From: Prevotellaceae bacterium
Lineage (GTDB): Bacteria > Bacteroidota > Bacteroidia > Bacteroidales > Bacteroidaceae
Assembly: GCA_015256945.1 (NCBI GenBank)
Contig: JABZLB010000001.1
Location: forward strand, 1-64,000
DNA length: 64,000 nt
Direction: 5' to 3'
The notes beneath the pieces were generated by a model. It made no database searches. It was given only the letters and a program-made list of their open reading frames with translations, and was not told the DNA's origin. This document shows, piece by piece, positions 53,887 through 62,565 of this stretch (position 1 is the stretch's first letter; every line of letters begins with the position of its first letter). The translations under genes and the position numbers were made by a program.

Positions 53887-54159
53887 TTATTCGGTTACGG
53901 GTGCCTGTTGCCTGTTGCGAAGCACCTCCAGGGTTTCGCACTCTACCTTCGACGGGAAGCACAAACAATAAAGGAAACCCGTTGCAGGAGTAAGCACAAG
54001 GCTTAAAATAACGGCGGTTGGAACGCTTGCGCCCTCGCGCTGGTTGGCTGCATTAACCACAATAAACAGCGCATAGATGAGGACCGCAATAATAATGAGG
54101 AATACAAATATGGCAAAAATACCATACCCTGCACTTGATTGTAACAATAAATTAATCAT
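53887..54159 (-). CDS. Small two-helix membrane protein
   Basis: A 90-residue protein with hydrophobic segments at about 13-38 (GIFAIFVFLIIIAVLIYALF) and 47-67 (TAVILSLVLTPATGFLYCLC), and a polar C-terminus. It resembles small Bacteroidota inner-membrane proteins of unknown function; no family recognised. A TATCTTTG -7 element lies at about 54207-54214 on the minus strand. Monocistronic between two terminators. Confidence 0.7.
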   Translation of the reverse strand: MINLLLQSSAGYGIFAIFVFLIIIAVLIYALFIVVNAANQREGASVPTAVILSLVLTPATGFLYCLCFPSKVECETLEVLRNRQQAPVTE

Positions 54160-54287
54160 AATTCTAAGTTTTCAGGTTTTTTATTGATAATGGTTTACTG
54201 GGGTCAAAGATAGTAGTTTTTTTTATAATTATACACGAAAGTGTGTATTTTTTTTATATTAAATGGCGAAGAAAGCCTGATAAAAAC

Positions 54288-54328
54288 AAGGCGGTGCACA
54301 CACGGGAGAATCCTGTTTGCACCGCCTT
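54288..54328 (-). terminator. Terminator of the large secreted protein gene
   Basis: An 11-bp stem (AAGGCGGTGCA / TGCACCGCCTT) with a 19-nt loop and T-runs on both sides, with an outer paired extension ATGGCGAA/TTCGCCAT. It lies 137 bp after the stop. Confidence 0.85.
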
Positions 54329-54465
54329 TTCGCCATGAGCGGGACAGAATACCGCTGCCATGCCTTCGCAGGCAGGCCGAGCAAGACATACCAGCGGCGT
54401 GCAAGGGCGTTGCCTCTGCCCCGCCATGCACGGCCGAACACGGCAGGGAGGCATACCACGGGCGG

Positions 54466-57400
54466 TTATTTCACAACCATTTTTTTTACTGAACCATCTT
54501 TGTATTTTACGATATAGATACCGTGCGACATCGTGCTGACGCGCTTTCCATCCAATGTATAAACCGCCACTACGGTGCTTCCGGCAGCCTGTTGCGACAT
54601 ATTCCTGATGCCCGTAGCCGTGTTTGCTTCAACGGGATTGCTCTCAAGGTTGCCCTCGTACACCACCGTTACCATATACTGGTGACTGTGACCGTCGTCG
54701 GTATCGTTGTAAGCGGGTGTCGGGGAGCTGGCAACGAACGCGCCATCGCGGTATATGTTATACTTCAATACCTTTTCGTTGGCCACGGTGTAGAACACGT
54801 CGTCGATAGAAAACAGATAGGGCGAAATAACGTATCCTTCGGCATCCTGCTGCGCTTTCGAGTTATGGTGTATGGCAAAATAGCGCGTTCCCTGTGGCAG
54901 ACGCACCATAAAATCCTGCCATTGTCCGTTTTTGAGCGTGTGAGTATCGCCTGTTTTCAGGAAGTCGGCGATGTTATTGCCCGTCGTTGAGTAAAGAACG
55001 TCGAACGTTTCAGGGTAATCGAACTCGTAAGGCTGGCCTTCATGCGTTCCGTTTTCGTAGAAATTGTTGGCACTGAACATAATGGTTTGCTCTACACCAG
55101 GCAGTTCGGGCGAGATAAGCCAGTCGTCGGCATTGGCCAAATCATAGTCGGAGGTCGACGGATTGAGCACATAGCCGTAGAGTGCAGCAAGGCATTGGCT
55201 GCCCGAATGGGTGGCAAGGCGCGGATAAATGCGCGTAAGGTCGGCAACAGAACCCTTTTCGCCATACTGCGAGGGGTTGAAAACGATGTAGGCAAACGGC
55301 TTTCCCTCGTTCTCATAATAAAGGTGATACTCGTCAACAAGGCCCGAATTGCTGGCCTTGTCGCCATCAATAAATGTCCACTTGCCGATGTTGTCGATGG
55401 CCCATGGTGTATAGTTTTCAAAGTCGTCGACAACCTGTTTTACCTTCGACGGTGCCGTCCACGTAAGCTGATTCTGGCCCGATGCTGTGGTGATTTTGAG
55501 ATTTTCGGCCTTCACCAATTGCGGATTGTTCTGCACAATAAGGGCCTCAACGCTGTTGTTGCTGTTGTCGGCATCGCCCGCAGCCGTAACATTTACCTCA
55601 ACCTTCAGGCTGTCGCGCTTGTCGACAGGGGTGGTAGCGTAGGCAAATGTAAACTTATGGTGGCCCAGCTGAGGGAGCACTTCGGTAACGTTGCGGTCGG
55701 CAACCACCTGCCCGCCCACGGTTACCTTCAGGCGATAGGCCGATAGAGGCGAAGCCCCGTAATTGTCAACTTTTACACGTATTGTCGCCTCTTCGCCCTT
55801 GGTAAGGCGTTTTGTAGCCGAGGCCGTAACGGCAACGTCGGTGGTTGCCTTCGATGCCACGTTAACATTATCAATGCGAACCAGCTGAGCCGTGGCACCG
55901 TCGGGGTCGGACAAGGCAAATCCTATCTCAATCCAACGCTGCGATTTGTATTTCTCCAACGAATAATTCAGTACGCGCCACCCCGTATCGACGCTCACAG
56001 GAAGGGCTGCAAGGTGCTCTTTAGTGCCGTCGGGCAGCAGCACAAAGGGATAGAACGTGCCTTGGTCGGCCTCTGATTTTATCATAAAACTGAGCACGGG
56101 GTTCGCTGTTCCAGCCAGTGCTATCTTGCCTGAATAGAAGTTTACGCTGTCGTTCATGACCGTACGCAGATACAAACTTGCCCCGTCGCCGTCGCCATCG
56201 GCCTCAGTAGTAAGCGCGGCTTCGGCCACAGGCTTGTACAATTTGCCGTTACCCGTTTGCGACGTGCCCCACCAATGGTCGACCATAGCGTCGCGGAAGT
56301 TTTCGCGCACGGGCAGTTTGTAGGCCTCGCCCAGCAGTACGGGTGTAGAGATAAAATAGCCCGACGAGCCGCTTTCGTTCGTGGCTTCGATGGCCAGATA
56401 GTGGTAATGTTGTTCGCCCTCGTCGGTAGGCATGGCCGTTGTAAACGTGGTTTGGCCCGTTACCGACCCTAACGCGTTGGAAACATGGTATTTTCCGGCC
56501 GTGCTGGCGACGTCGAAAATGTTGTATTTAATTTTTTCGGGGAATATTACACCCTTGTTTGTCGCCACCGACGCGTCCCAACTGAACGACAACTGGTCAA
56601 TACCGGCCGAAAGATGACGGTTTTGCGGTGCCGAGGGCACGTCGAGCCCTATCCACCGCGACGTTGTTGCAGGCACGCCATCGCCAAAGCTATTATAGGC
56701 GATGAGGGTATAATTCCTGATACCTGCCGAGTCGACCTGCTCGTCGGTATAGGCTACATGGCCGCCGGGAACGGCGTCGGTGATGGTGGTTAACAGCTTT
56801 TTCTCACTGAAAATGCGTATGCCCGAGAGGCTCGTAAGGGCGGTATTGTCCTGTGCCAGCGATGGTGCGGTGAACGCAATGGTGGCTTTAAGCGCGGCCG
56901 ATGCGTCGGGTGTTACCACCATATCCTGCACCGTGTTGGGCACTTTTGGCGATGTCATGCCCTCGATTGAGAAGTTTTCGAGATACATATTATACCCTGC
57001 CTTTTCGCTTAAACAGTGCAGGGCCACGTAGTAAACACCGTCGGCCGCAGGGTTCAGCGTAGCCTCGAGCGTGGTTTTACCCTTAAAAGTCTGCTCGGCA
57101 AGTGCCGTTTCGGTAAGCCCGGCTACCGTTGGGGCGGTGCCAAACTTCACTTCGGCCTTGTGCGGACGGAAACAATTTATTTTGTATTTCACCTTGTAGC
57201 TATGGCCGGCCTTAAGGTTAAAGGCGGGCGATACGAGGTAATCGTCGGCCTTTTGCTTGTCGCTGTAAAAATAAAGCTTGTTATACGAGTAGTTCCATGC
57301 CTCCTTGAGGAGCGAACTTCCCGGTGTCATAGGCGACGCATCGTTGTTGGCATCGATGACGGTAAAGAGGTCGAAGTCGGCCTGTTTCGTAAAATTGGTG

Positions 57401-57723
57401 CTCCATTGGGGCGACAGAGGCGACGCCTGTGCAGGCGCTTTTCGCACCGCCGGCGGCGTTGAGAGCGAGGTTACAGCCTCATGAACATGGCTGTTTATCC
57501 TGTGCGAGGATGGCATTTTAAAATCAGAAGCAGGGAGTGCAGCTGCATGAACATGGCTGTTTACCCTGTGTGAGGATGGTGTTTTAAAATCAGAAGAAGG
57601 GAGTGCAGCTGCATAAGCAGAGTTTTGGACGGGTAAAACGTCGTGCAAAACCCCTTGCGAGCCTGCGGGCAAAGCGCATAACAATGCGCCGAATACACAA
57701 AAAGTAGCGGTTTTTAATTTCAT
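54466..57723 (-). CDS. Large secreted protein with choice-of-anchor-J/FnIII domains and T9SS-like tail
   Basis: A 1085-residue secreted protein. The signal peptide is followed by a tandem 22-residue duplication (LPSSDFKTPSSHRVNSHVH, then LPASDFKMPSSHRINSHVH). Two cleaved-adhesin/choice-of-anchor-J beta-sandwich regions are seen at about 110-255 (YYVALHCLSEKAGYNMYLEN) and 795-980 (DDWLISPELPG, FDVLYSTTGN). Fibronectin-III-like repeats lie between, and a CARDB-like domain (VDNYGASPLSAYRLKVTVGG) near 680. The end VYTLDGKRVSTMSHGIYIVK then KKMVVK is a type IX secretion-type sorting tail. No protease or hydrolase motif was found. An adhesin or surface-binding role is inferred. Promoter TTG-N20-TAATTTTG at 57762. 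Confidence 0.85.
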   Translation of the reverse strand: MKLKTATFCVFGALLCALPAGSQGVLHDVLPVQNSAYAAALPSSDFKTPSSHRVNSHVHAAALPASDFKMPSSHRINSHVHEAVTSLSTPPAVRKAPAQASPLSPQWSTNFTKQADFDLFTVIDANNDASPMTPGSSLLKEAWNYSYNKLYFYSDKQKADDYLVSPAFNLKAGHSYKVKYKINCFRPHKAEVKFGTAPTVAGLTETALAEQTFKGKTTLEATLNPAADGVYYVALHCLSEKAGYNMYLENFSIEGMTSPKVPNTVQDMVVTPDASAALKATIAFTAPSLAQDNTALTSLSGIRIFSEKKLLTTITDAVPGGHVAYTDEQVDSAGIRNYTLIAYNSFGDGVPATTSRWIGLDVPSAPQNRHLSAGIDQLSFSWDASVATNKGVIFPEKIKYNIFDVASTAGKYHVSNALGSVTGQTTFTTAMPTDEGEQHYHYLAIEATNESGSSGYFISTPVLLGEAYKLPVRENFRDAMVDHWWGTSQTGNGKLYKPVAEAALTTEADGDGDGASLYLRTVMNDSVNFYSGKIALAGTANPVLSFMIKSEADQGTFYPFVLLPDGTKEHLAALPVSVDTGWRVLNYSLEKYKSQRWIEIGFALSDPDGATAQLVRIDNVNVASKATTDVAVTASATKRLTKGEEATIRVKVDNYGASPLSAYRLKVTVGGQVVADRNVTEVLPQLGHHKFTFAYATTPVDKRDSLKVEVNVTAAGDADNSNNSVEALIVQNNPQLVKAENLKITTASGQNQLTWTAPSKVKQVVDDFENYTPWAIDNIGKWTFIDGDKASNSGLVDEYHLYYENEGKPFAYIVFNPSQYGEKGSVADLTRIYPRLATHSGSQCLAALYGYVLNPSTSDYDLANADDWLISPELPGVEQTIMFSANNFYENGTHEGQPYEFDYPETFDVLYSTTGNNIADFLKTGDTHTLKNGQWQDFMVRLPQGTRYFAIHHNSKAQQDAEGYVISPYLFSIDDVFYTVANEKVLKYNIYRDGAFVASSPTPAYNDTDDGHSHQYMVTVVYEGNLESNPVEANTATGIRNMSQQAAGSTVVAVYTLDGKRVSTMSHGIYIVKYKDGSVKKMVVK

Positions 57724-57761
57724 AAAGTTTTCTTATTGATAACACAAGTTGCAATATGCTA

Positions 57762-57792
57762 CAAAATTAGCACAAATTGTTATAAATTGCAA
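57762..57792 (-). promoter_or_regulatory. Promoter of the large secreted protein gene
   Basis: TAATTTTG (57762-57769 on the minus strand) with TTG 20 bp upstream. Confidence 0.65.
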
Positions 57793-57925
57793 ACAAACCC
57801 CTCTATTTTGTTATTTACAAACAGCAGCGTGAGCAAAAAGGAGGTTTTACCAGAAAAAGCACCCTGTGTCATTGCATTATTTATATCAAACAGAGATATG
57901 CAGTATGATACCTCATTACATAAAA

Positions 57926-57968
57926 AAGCATGCAGCCCAAGTGAATTCCTTATGGATGCTGCATGCTT
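57926..57968 (-). terminator. Terminator of the epimerase-containing operon
   Basis: An 11-bp stem (AAGCATGCAGC / GCTGCATGCTT) with a 21-nt loop, followed on the minus strand by TTTTTTATG. The gap 57969-58124 has no gene. Confidence 0.8.
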
Positions 57969-58124
57969 CGAAATGTTTTGTCTACCTTAACCTATTACGC
58001 TCACGCGCTTTTTTCTATATGATTATTCAATTAGCTCTTAGAATTTGTATAAAAGGGCGGCTCTTAAATTTCTTATTTTTATCATTCTTTGCAAAGCCCT
58101 TTATGCCTTTCCCTTTTTATTTTT

Positions 58125-59309
58125 CTACTTTTCAGCGATAGCCTTGCAGAGCATTAACGACACCGTCATCATGCGTGGTACATGGAACGGGCCTTTGTAA
58201 AGGTTGCCCTTTGCCATCTGTGCCGGCGTACCGTCGCGATGAAGATAGCCGAACCACTCGCGTCCTTCAGGGTCGGGGAAGTGGCTGTATGTCCAGTCGC
58301 TGATTTGTTTGTGGCGTTCGAGGTACATATCGTCGCCGGTAGCGAGATAGGCGTACAGCGATGCGATGATGGTTTCACACTGTGGCCACCAGAACTTCAT
58401 GTCCTGCGAGTAGTCCTGCGGCGGCAGATTGCGGCAGTCGCGGAAGTTGATTATGCCGCCAAATTCGTTGTCCCATCCCCAGTTGTACGACCAGTTGAAT
58501 ATCTTTAAGCCCAGTTCTGTAAGATGCTTGTCCCAGCCACGGTGGCGCGCTTCTTCCAAAATAAACCAGGATGTTTCAATGCAATGGCCGGGGTTTATGG
58601 TGCGACCGATATTGGTATCAATAAATTCTCCTTCAGGCCCTACGCTTTCAAGAAGACACTTAAATTCGGGATGGATGAAGTATTTCTCAAGTCGTTCAAT
58701 GCTCTCATCGATTTGCTTTGTAAGCCGTGGCTCGTCAATGGCACGGCGAAGACATGAGCATACGTTAATCAATATCATCACAATGCTGTGTCCCTGCATT
58801 TTTACCTCGGGTTCAAACTTGGGTGCAAGATAGCCCGGTGTGTTGAGGAAGCGCAGCGTATCGTCAAAAATCTGCAGGGCGCGCTGTGCATAATGCCTGT
58901 CGCCCGTAGCGACAGCGTATTCGCTCATGGCAATAGCGGCAAAGGTTTCAGAGAACACATAGCGGCGTTTGCGGATAGGACGCCCGTCGGCCGTCACCGA
59001 AAAGTACATGTGTCCGTCGTTGTCGAAGCAATATTTTTCAATGAAATCAATGGCACTTCGTGCTGCATCGAGATACTCCTGCCGTTTTTCAACGTTGTTG
59101 TATACAAACGAGCATACAAAGGCAAAACGGCCCTGAAACCACACGCTCTTGGTGCTGTCCATGAGCGATCCGTCCCTGTTGAGACAGGTGTATACGCCTC
59201 CATGTTCACGGTCGACGCCGTTTTCGAGCCAGAAAGGCATAATGTTGGTTGTAAGGTCGTTTTTATATCTCGCGGCCCACTGTTCTAAATAATCCCTCTT
59301 TTCCATCAT
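58125..59309 (-). CDS. AGE-family epimerase (N-acylglucosamine 2-epimerase type)
   Basis: A 394-residue cytoplasmic (alpha/alpha)6-barrel enzyme that interconverts C2 epimers such as GlcNAc and ManNAc, or cellobiose-type disaccharides. Family motifs are visible: MQGHSIVM (His174), NPGHCIETSW (His242), FWWPQCETI (307-313) and GPFHVPRM (His376), the conserved His/Trp/Glu active-site set. No signal peptide. Start MM at 59309/59306, five bases after the upstream gene, so co-transcribed. GlcNAc/ManNAc is the first guess from sequence style, but a cellobiose-2-epimerase role cannot be excluded. Last gene of the right-hand PUL. Confidence 0.9.
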   Translation of the reverse strand: MMEKRDYLEQWAARYKNDLTTNIMPFWLENGVDREHGGVYTCLNRDGSLMDSTKSVWFQGRFAFVCSFVYNNVEKRQEYLDAARSAIDFIEKYCFDNDGHMYFSVTADGRPIRKRRYVFSETFAAIAMSEYAVATGDRHYAQRALQIFDDTLRFLNTPGYLAPKFEPEVKMQGHSIVMILINVCSCLRRAIDEPRLTKQIDESIERLEKYFIHPEFKCLLESVGPEGEFIDTNIGRTINPGHCIETSWFILEEARHRGWDKHLTELGLKIFNWSYNWGWDNEFGGIINFRDCRNLPPQDYSQDMKFWWPQCETIIASLYAYLATGDDMYLERHKQISDWTYSHFPDPEGREWFGYLHRDGTPAQMAKGNLYKGPFHVPRMMTVSLMLCKAIAEK

Positions 59310-59314
59310 GGTTT

Positions 59315-60727
59315 TTATTTCTTTATAGTTTTCAGATAGTTGTCAATACCCTTTTTCAGAGCGTCCCAATAATTAAACTGCCGTACATGTACCATGTCGA
59401 AGATAAAATATCCGTCGGCAGAGCCTATGCAAGCATCAACGCTTTGTGTAACAGCTGCGGCCTGATTACCGTTCTCAAAGCCTGTGGGGTTACCCACATC
59501 AGGGCCTCCTGCAAATGTTACATCGCCCTTCAGTTTCTCACGTGCCTGGCGGCAGAAACCCTGCATAGTCCATTCTGTGTTGCCATAAACATTGGCAGCA
59601 GGAGCATAGCAGCCCAGTAACATAAAGTCGAGCAAGGGTGCATAGCCGTAGTTACGGTAGTCGGCATTGGCCCATTGTGGAAATTCGGCCTGCGGGTCAT
59701 ATTTAGGGCTGGCCCAGTTAACGCCCACTTCGTAGTAGGTGCTGTACCATGCACCCACATAAACACCCACTTTTGTCTTGCTATTTATGGCATGTACCTT
59801 ATTTACTACACGCGAAAGGAAATCGTGGATAACCTTACAGCGGAAGGCTAACCAGTCCTTAAAATATTTAGGCTGTCCGCTAATGGTTGTTTGTCCAGCC
59901 TTTGCCACGTCAGCAGGAAAATTGAAACTGTTAACGCCTTTGTTCTTCATGTAGGTAACAAACTTGGCGCGTGATGCGTCGGAGAAATCGGAAAGCAGAT
60001 TGTCGTAGCGGCAACGGTCGAGCACGATACCATCTACATTATACTTGGCAAGGTCGGAGATAATGTTCAACAGGTACGTCTGTACATCGTCGTTGCAGGG
60101 GTCGAGGAAACGCGTTGCGTAATAATTGTCGGCCGTTTGTGGCAGGTCCATACCGTTTACAAGACCTTCAGTGCGGTTGTATACGGTGGCCCAGCTTTTC
60201 TTTGACGCATCGCGGAAGAGCATTCCCTGACCTCCAAGCCCATAATTGTTCATGCAACCTCCCACAAAAGTATTCATACCCGCAAGCACTTTCAGGCCCA
60301 GCTTGTGGCCCTCGTCGATGAATGCCTGCAGATAATCCCACGTAGCCGTGCGCTGAAAATACTTATACTGTGAGCCTTCCCAGTAGTCGAGCTGCGTAGC
60401 CGGCTGTGCGGTTGTGCTGTTAAACAGTACGTCGCCCGTATAGGGACGCACGTCAACCACGACGTGTGTAATGCCACAGTCGCGGGCTTTCTTAAGGTCT
60501 TCGCGAATATTTTCCCTGCTATTGGCAAAGCGTGAGAAGTTAGCCGGTGCGTCAATCCACATATAACGTGGCTTGCCTGCGGTTTCACCGTCAGGAGCTG
60601 ACGTCCCCTTATCCCATTTCCAATGGTCAATTGTGTTCTCGTGGCTCTCGGCGCATGCCGTAAACAAACCCGTTACGAAGCATGCGACAAGAGCTAATAA
60701 AGAGAGATGAATATTGTTAAATTTCAT
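59315..60727 (-). CDS. GHL10/DUF187-like secreted glycoside-hydrolase-like lipoprotein
   Basis: A 470-residue lipoprotein (Cys25 in LFTAC, then AESHENTIDH). It has a TIM-barrel of the GHL10 type: PRYMWIDAPANFSRF at the start, CGITHVVVDVRPYTGDVLF, LGLKVLAGMNTFVGG, LDPCNDDVQTYLLNIISDLA and NVDGIVLDRCRYDNLLSDFS. GHL10 proteins are related to glycoside hydrolases; the D-R-C-R-Y-D segment is the usual active-site loop. Substrate unknown. It is the only hydrolase-like gene of this PUL in the window. It precedes the AGE epimerase by 5 bp and follows the DUF5018 gene by 36 bp. Confidence 0.85.
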   Translation of the reverse strand: MKFNNIHLSLLALVACFVTGLFTACAESHENTIDHWKWDKGTSAPDGETAGKPRYMWIDAPANFSRFANSRENIREDLKKARDCGITHVVVDVRPYTGDVLFNSTTAQPATQLDYWEGSQYKYFQRTATWDYLQAFIDEGHKLGLKVLAGMNTFVGGCMNNYGLGGQGMLFRDASKKSWATVYNRTEGLVNGMDLPQTADNYYATRFLDPCNDDVQTYLLNIISDLAKYNVDGIVLDRCRYDNLLSDFSDASRAKFVTYMKNKGVNSFNFPADVAKAGQTTISGQPKYFKDWLAFRCKVIHDFLSRVVNKVHAINSKTKVGVYVGAWYSTYYEVGVNWASPKYDPQAEFPQWANADYRNYGYAPLLDFMLLGCYAPAANVYGNTEWTMQGFCRQAREKLKGDVTFAGGPDVGNPTGFENGNQAAAVTQSVDACIGSADGYFIFDMVHVRQFNYWDALKKGIDNYLKTIKK

Positions 60728-60763
60728 CGTTTCTGTAAGTTTTGTGAAAACCTGTACGGCGGT

Positions 60764-62452
60764 TTATTTCTTGATACAGTCAATCTGATAGCCTCCAAAC
60801 GACAGGTGGGTATTCGAAGCATAGAATATATACATGAAGTAACCGTCTTCAGAAGGCGTCATCAACACGTCGCCCGTACGGTCGCCAGCAGCATATCCTA
60901 CTGTCCCAAAGAGGTCGTTCATCTTAAACTGGTGCTTCAGGGCGCTGCTTGTATTTACGTTTCCGCTGATGGTTGCTGGGTTACTGGCGTCGTATAAGTA
61001 AACCGTTCCGGGCAGACCCCAGCTGGGCCAGTAACCCATTTCGAAGACAGCGAGATATTTTGCCCCGTTAAAGGTACGGGCATCAATGGCTCCTGTGTTG
61101 TAGCCCCAGCCGGCACCACTGCTGTTTGCCGTAAGAATACGCTGTGGAGAAGCCCATGCCGGAGCATAATAGGTAGGACAATTGCCTGCGTCATAATAGC
61201 TGAAGAAACAGCCGTCGGCCACATTTGCCGTGCGGGCTACGACCTTCGACGATCCGTCTTGTGCACCCCACGCGTTTACACCGCTAAACAAAATATTCTG
61301 TGGTGCGCTTACCGTACCGTTATGTACCGTCCATCGGATGGCGTTCTGGCAGCCATAAGGCGTAGCGGTGATGATGGCATCGGTGTTGAGGTCGCCCTGA
61401 ACGTGCAGACGATCGCCTATGGCAACGCCAAGCGCATTGTTGTAGCTGAGCAGCAGTTGCGGTGCCTGCGTAACGTCGTTAATGCGGTATATTTTAAGCG
61501 TCTGACCACTTTCGGCGTGGTTTGCAATAATCATGTTGCCGGCAACGTCGCTTGTAACGGCTCCCGATGCGTTGGCAGCGCCCAGATTAATGGTGCCCAT
61601 GCGGCTACCTGTACTCTTCTTAAAATACTGAGGTGTGGTACCATCGCCGAGGTTCAGCACAACAAAGTTGCCAATACAAGCCAGTGTAGGATGAATGGTA
61701 TTAGAATTGCTTACGCCCAATGTGGTCATATCGTTCTCAAAAAGCAGCTTTTCAGAGCCTGCACGATAACCGTTTTCAACCTTTGGCGGTACCTGTTTCA
61801 TAACCGTATAGGTGGCTTTTGTGGTTCCGTTATCGGCAGTAACGGTAAACTGGAAAGGCAAGTTGAAATTATGAGGCTGCGACGGATCGGGACTGATTGT
61901 GGCGTGAGGCGAGAGCGTCATTTCGGCCGTTGCGCTGCTTAAATCGTCAGCTGTAACGAACGATATGGTTTTATTGTCCTCGTCAATAATGCCTGTCAGC
62001 TCTCCAGGAGAGGCCATAAAGGCGTGGATAGCACACTTGTCCGACCGTGTCATCTGGCCCGAGATGGTTATCTGCTTCTGTTCACCATAGGGATTAGTGT
62101 AGGTAAACTGATTTTTCTTCGTCAGGTCGAGTACCGTTAAAGGCGGGTCAATGCTGCAGTTATTGGCGAGCGTAGCCACCACTTTCATCTTCGACATATA
62201 CTGTTCAGTGGTATTATCGCTCTCCTCGGGGTAATAATAGGGAACGGGAATCACATAATCGGTGGTGGCATCGTTGCCATCAACCTTCCAGTCGATGGCC
62301 AGTTTGCCATCGTTTGGGCCCGATGTAAAATAGGCTGCTAAGCTGGTAATGCCCGAGCGTTGCGCGGTAGGCTCTACGAATTCCTCTGAACAACTGCCGA
62401 GAAACAACGCTGCTGCCAGGCAAACGCCGGTGTATATGATTTTCTTTTTCAT
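60764..62452 (-). CDS. DUF5018-family surface lipoprotein
   Basis: A 562-residue lipoprotein: signal peptide ending FLGSC (Cys21), acidic SEEFVEP. The start PTAQRSGITSLAAYFTSGPN is characteristic of the DUF5018 family, which accompanies SusD in Bacteroidota PULs. The C-terminal half has propeller-like strands (GNFVVLNLGDGTTP, NMIIANHAESGQTL, AKYLAVFEMGYWPSWG) that resemble DUF4623. A surface glycan-binding role is inferred. It lies 113 bp after SusD; that gap holds an AT-rich tract at 62525-62575. Confidence 0.85.
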   Translation of the reverse strand: MKKKIIYTGVCLAAALFLGSCSEEFVEPTAQRSGITSLAAYFTSGPNDGKLAIDWKVDGNDATTDYVIPVPYYYPEESDNTTEQYMSKMKVVATLANNCSIDPPLTVLDLTKKNQFTYTNPYGEQKQITISGQMTRSDKCAIHAFMASPGELTGIIDEDNKTISFVTADDLSSATAEMTLSPHATISPDPSQPHNFNLPFQFTVTADNGTTKATYTVMKQVPPKVENGYRAGSEKLLFENDMTTLGVSNSNTIHPTLACIGNFVVLNLGDGTTPQYFKKSTGSRMGTINLGAANASGAVTSDVAGNMIIANHAESGQTLKIYRINDVTQAPQLLLSYNNALGVAIGDRLHVQGDLNTDAIITATPYGCQNAIRWTVHNGTVSAPQNILFSGVNAWGAQDGSSKVVARTANVADGCFFSYYDAGNCPTYYAPAWASPQRILTANSSGAGWGYNTGAIDARTFNGAKYLAVFEMGYWPSWGLPGTVYLYDASNPATISGNVNTSSALKHQFKMNDLFGTVGYAAGDRTGDVLMTPSEDGYFMYIFYASNTHLSFGGYQIDCIKK

Positions 62453-62565
62453 GATTTTTTATTGTTTTATCTGAAGGAATAGCAAGTGAATAATTGGCTT
62501 TTTAGTTGAAGGCGTAGGGCTTGTTATCTTACTTTTTTACCCTTTTACCTTTTTACTTTTCCTTT

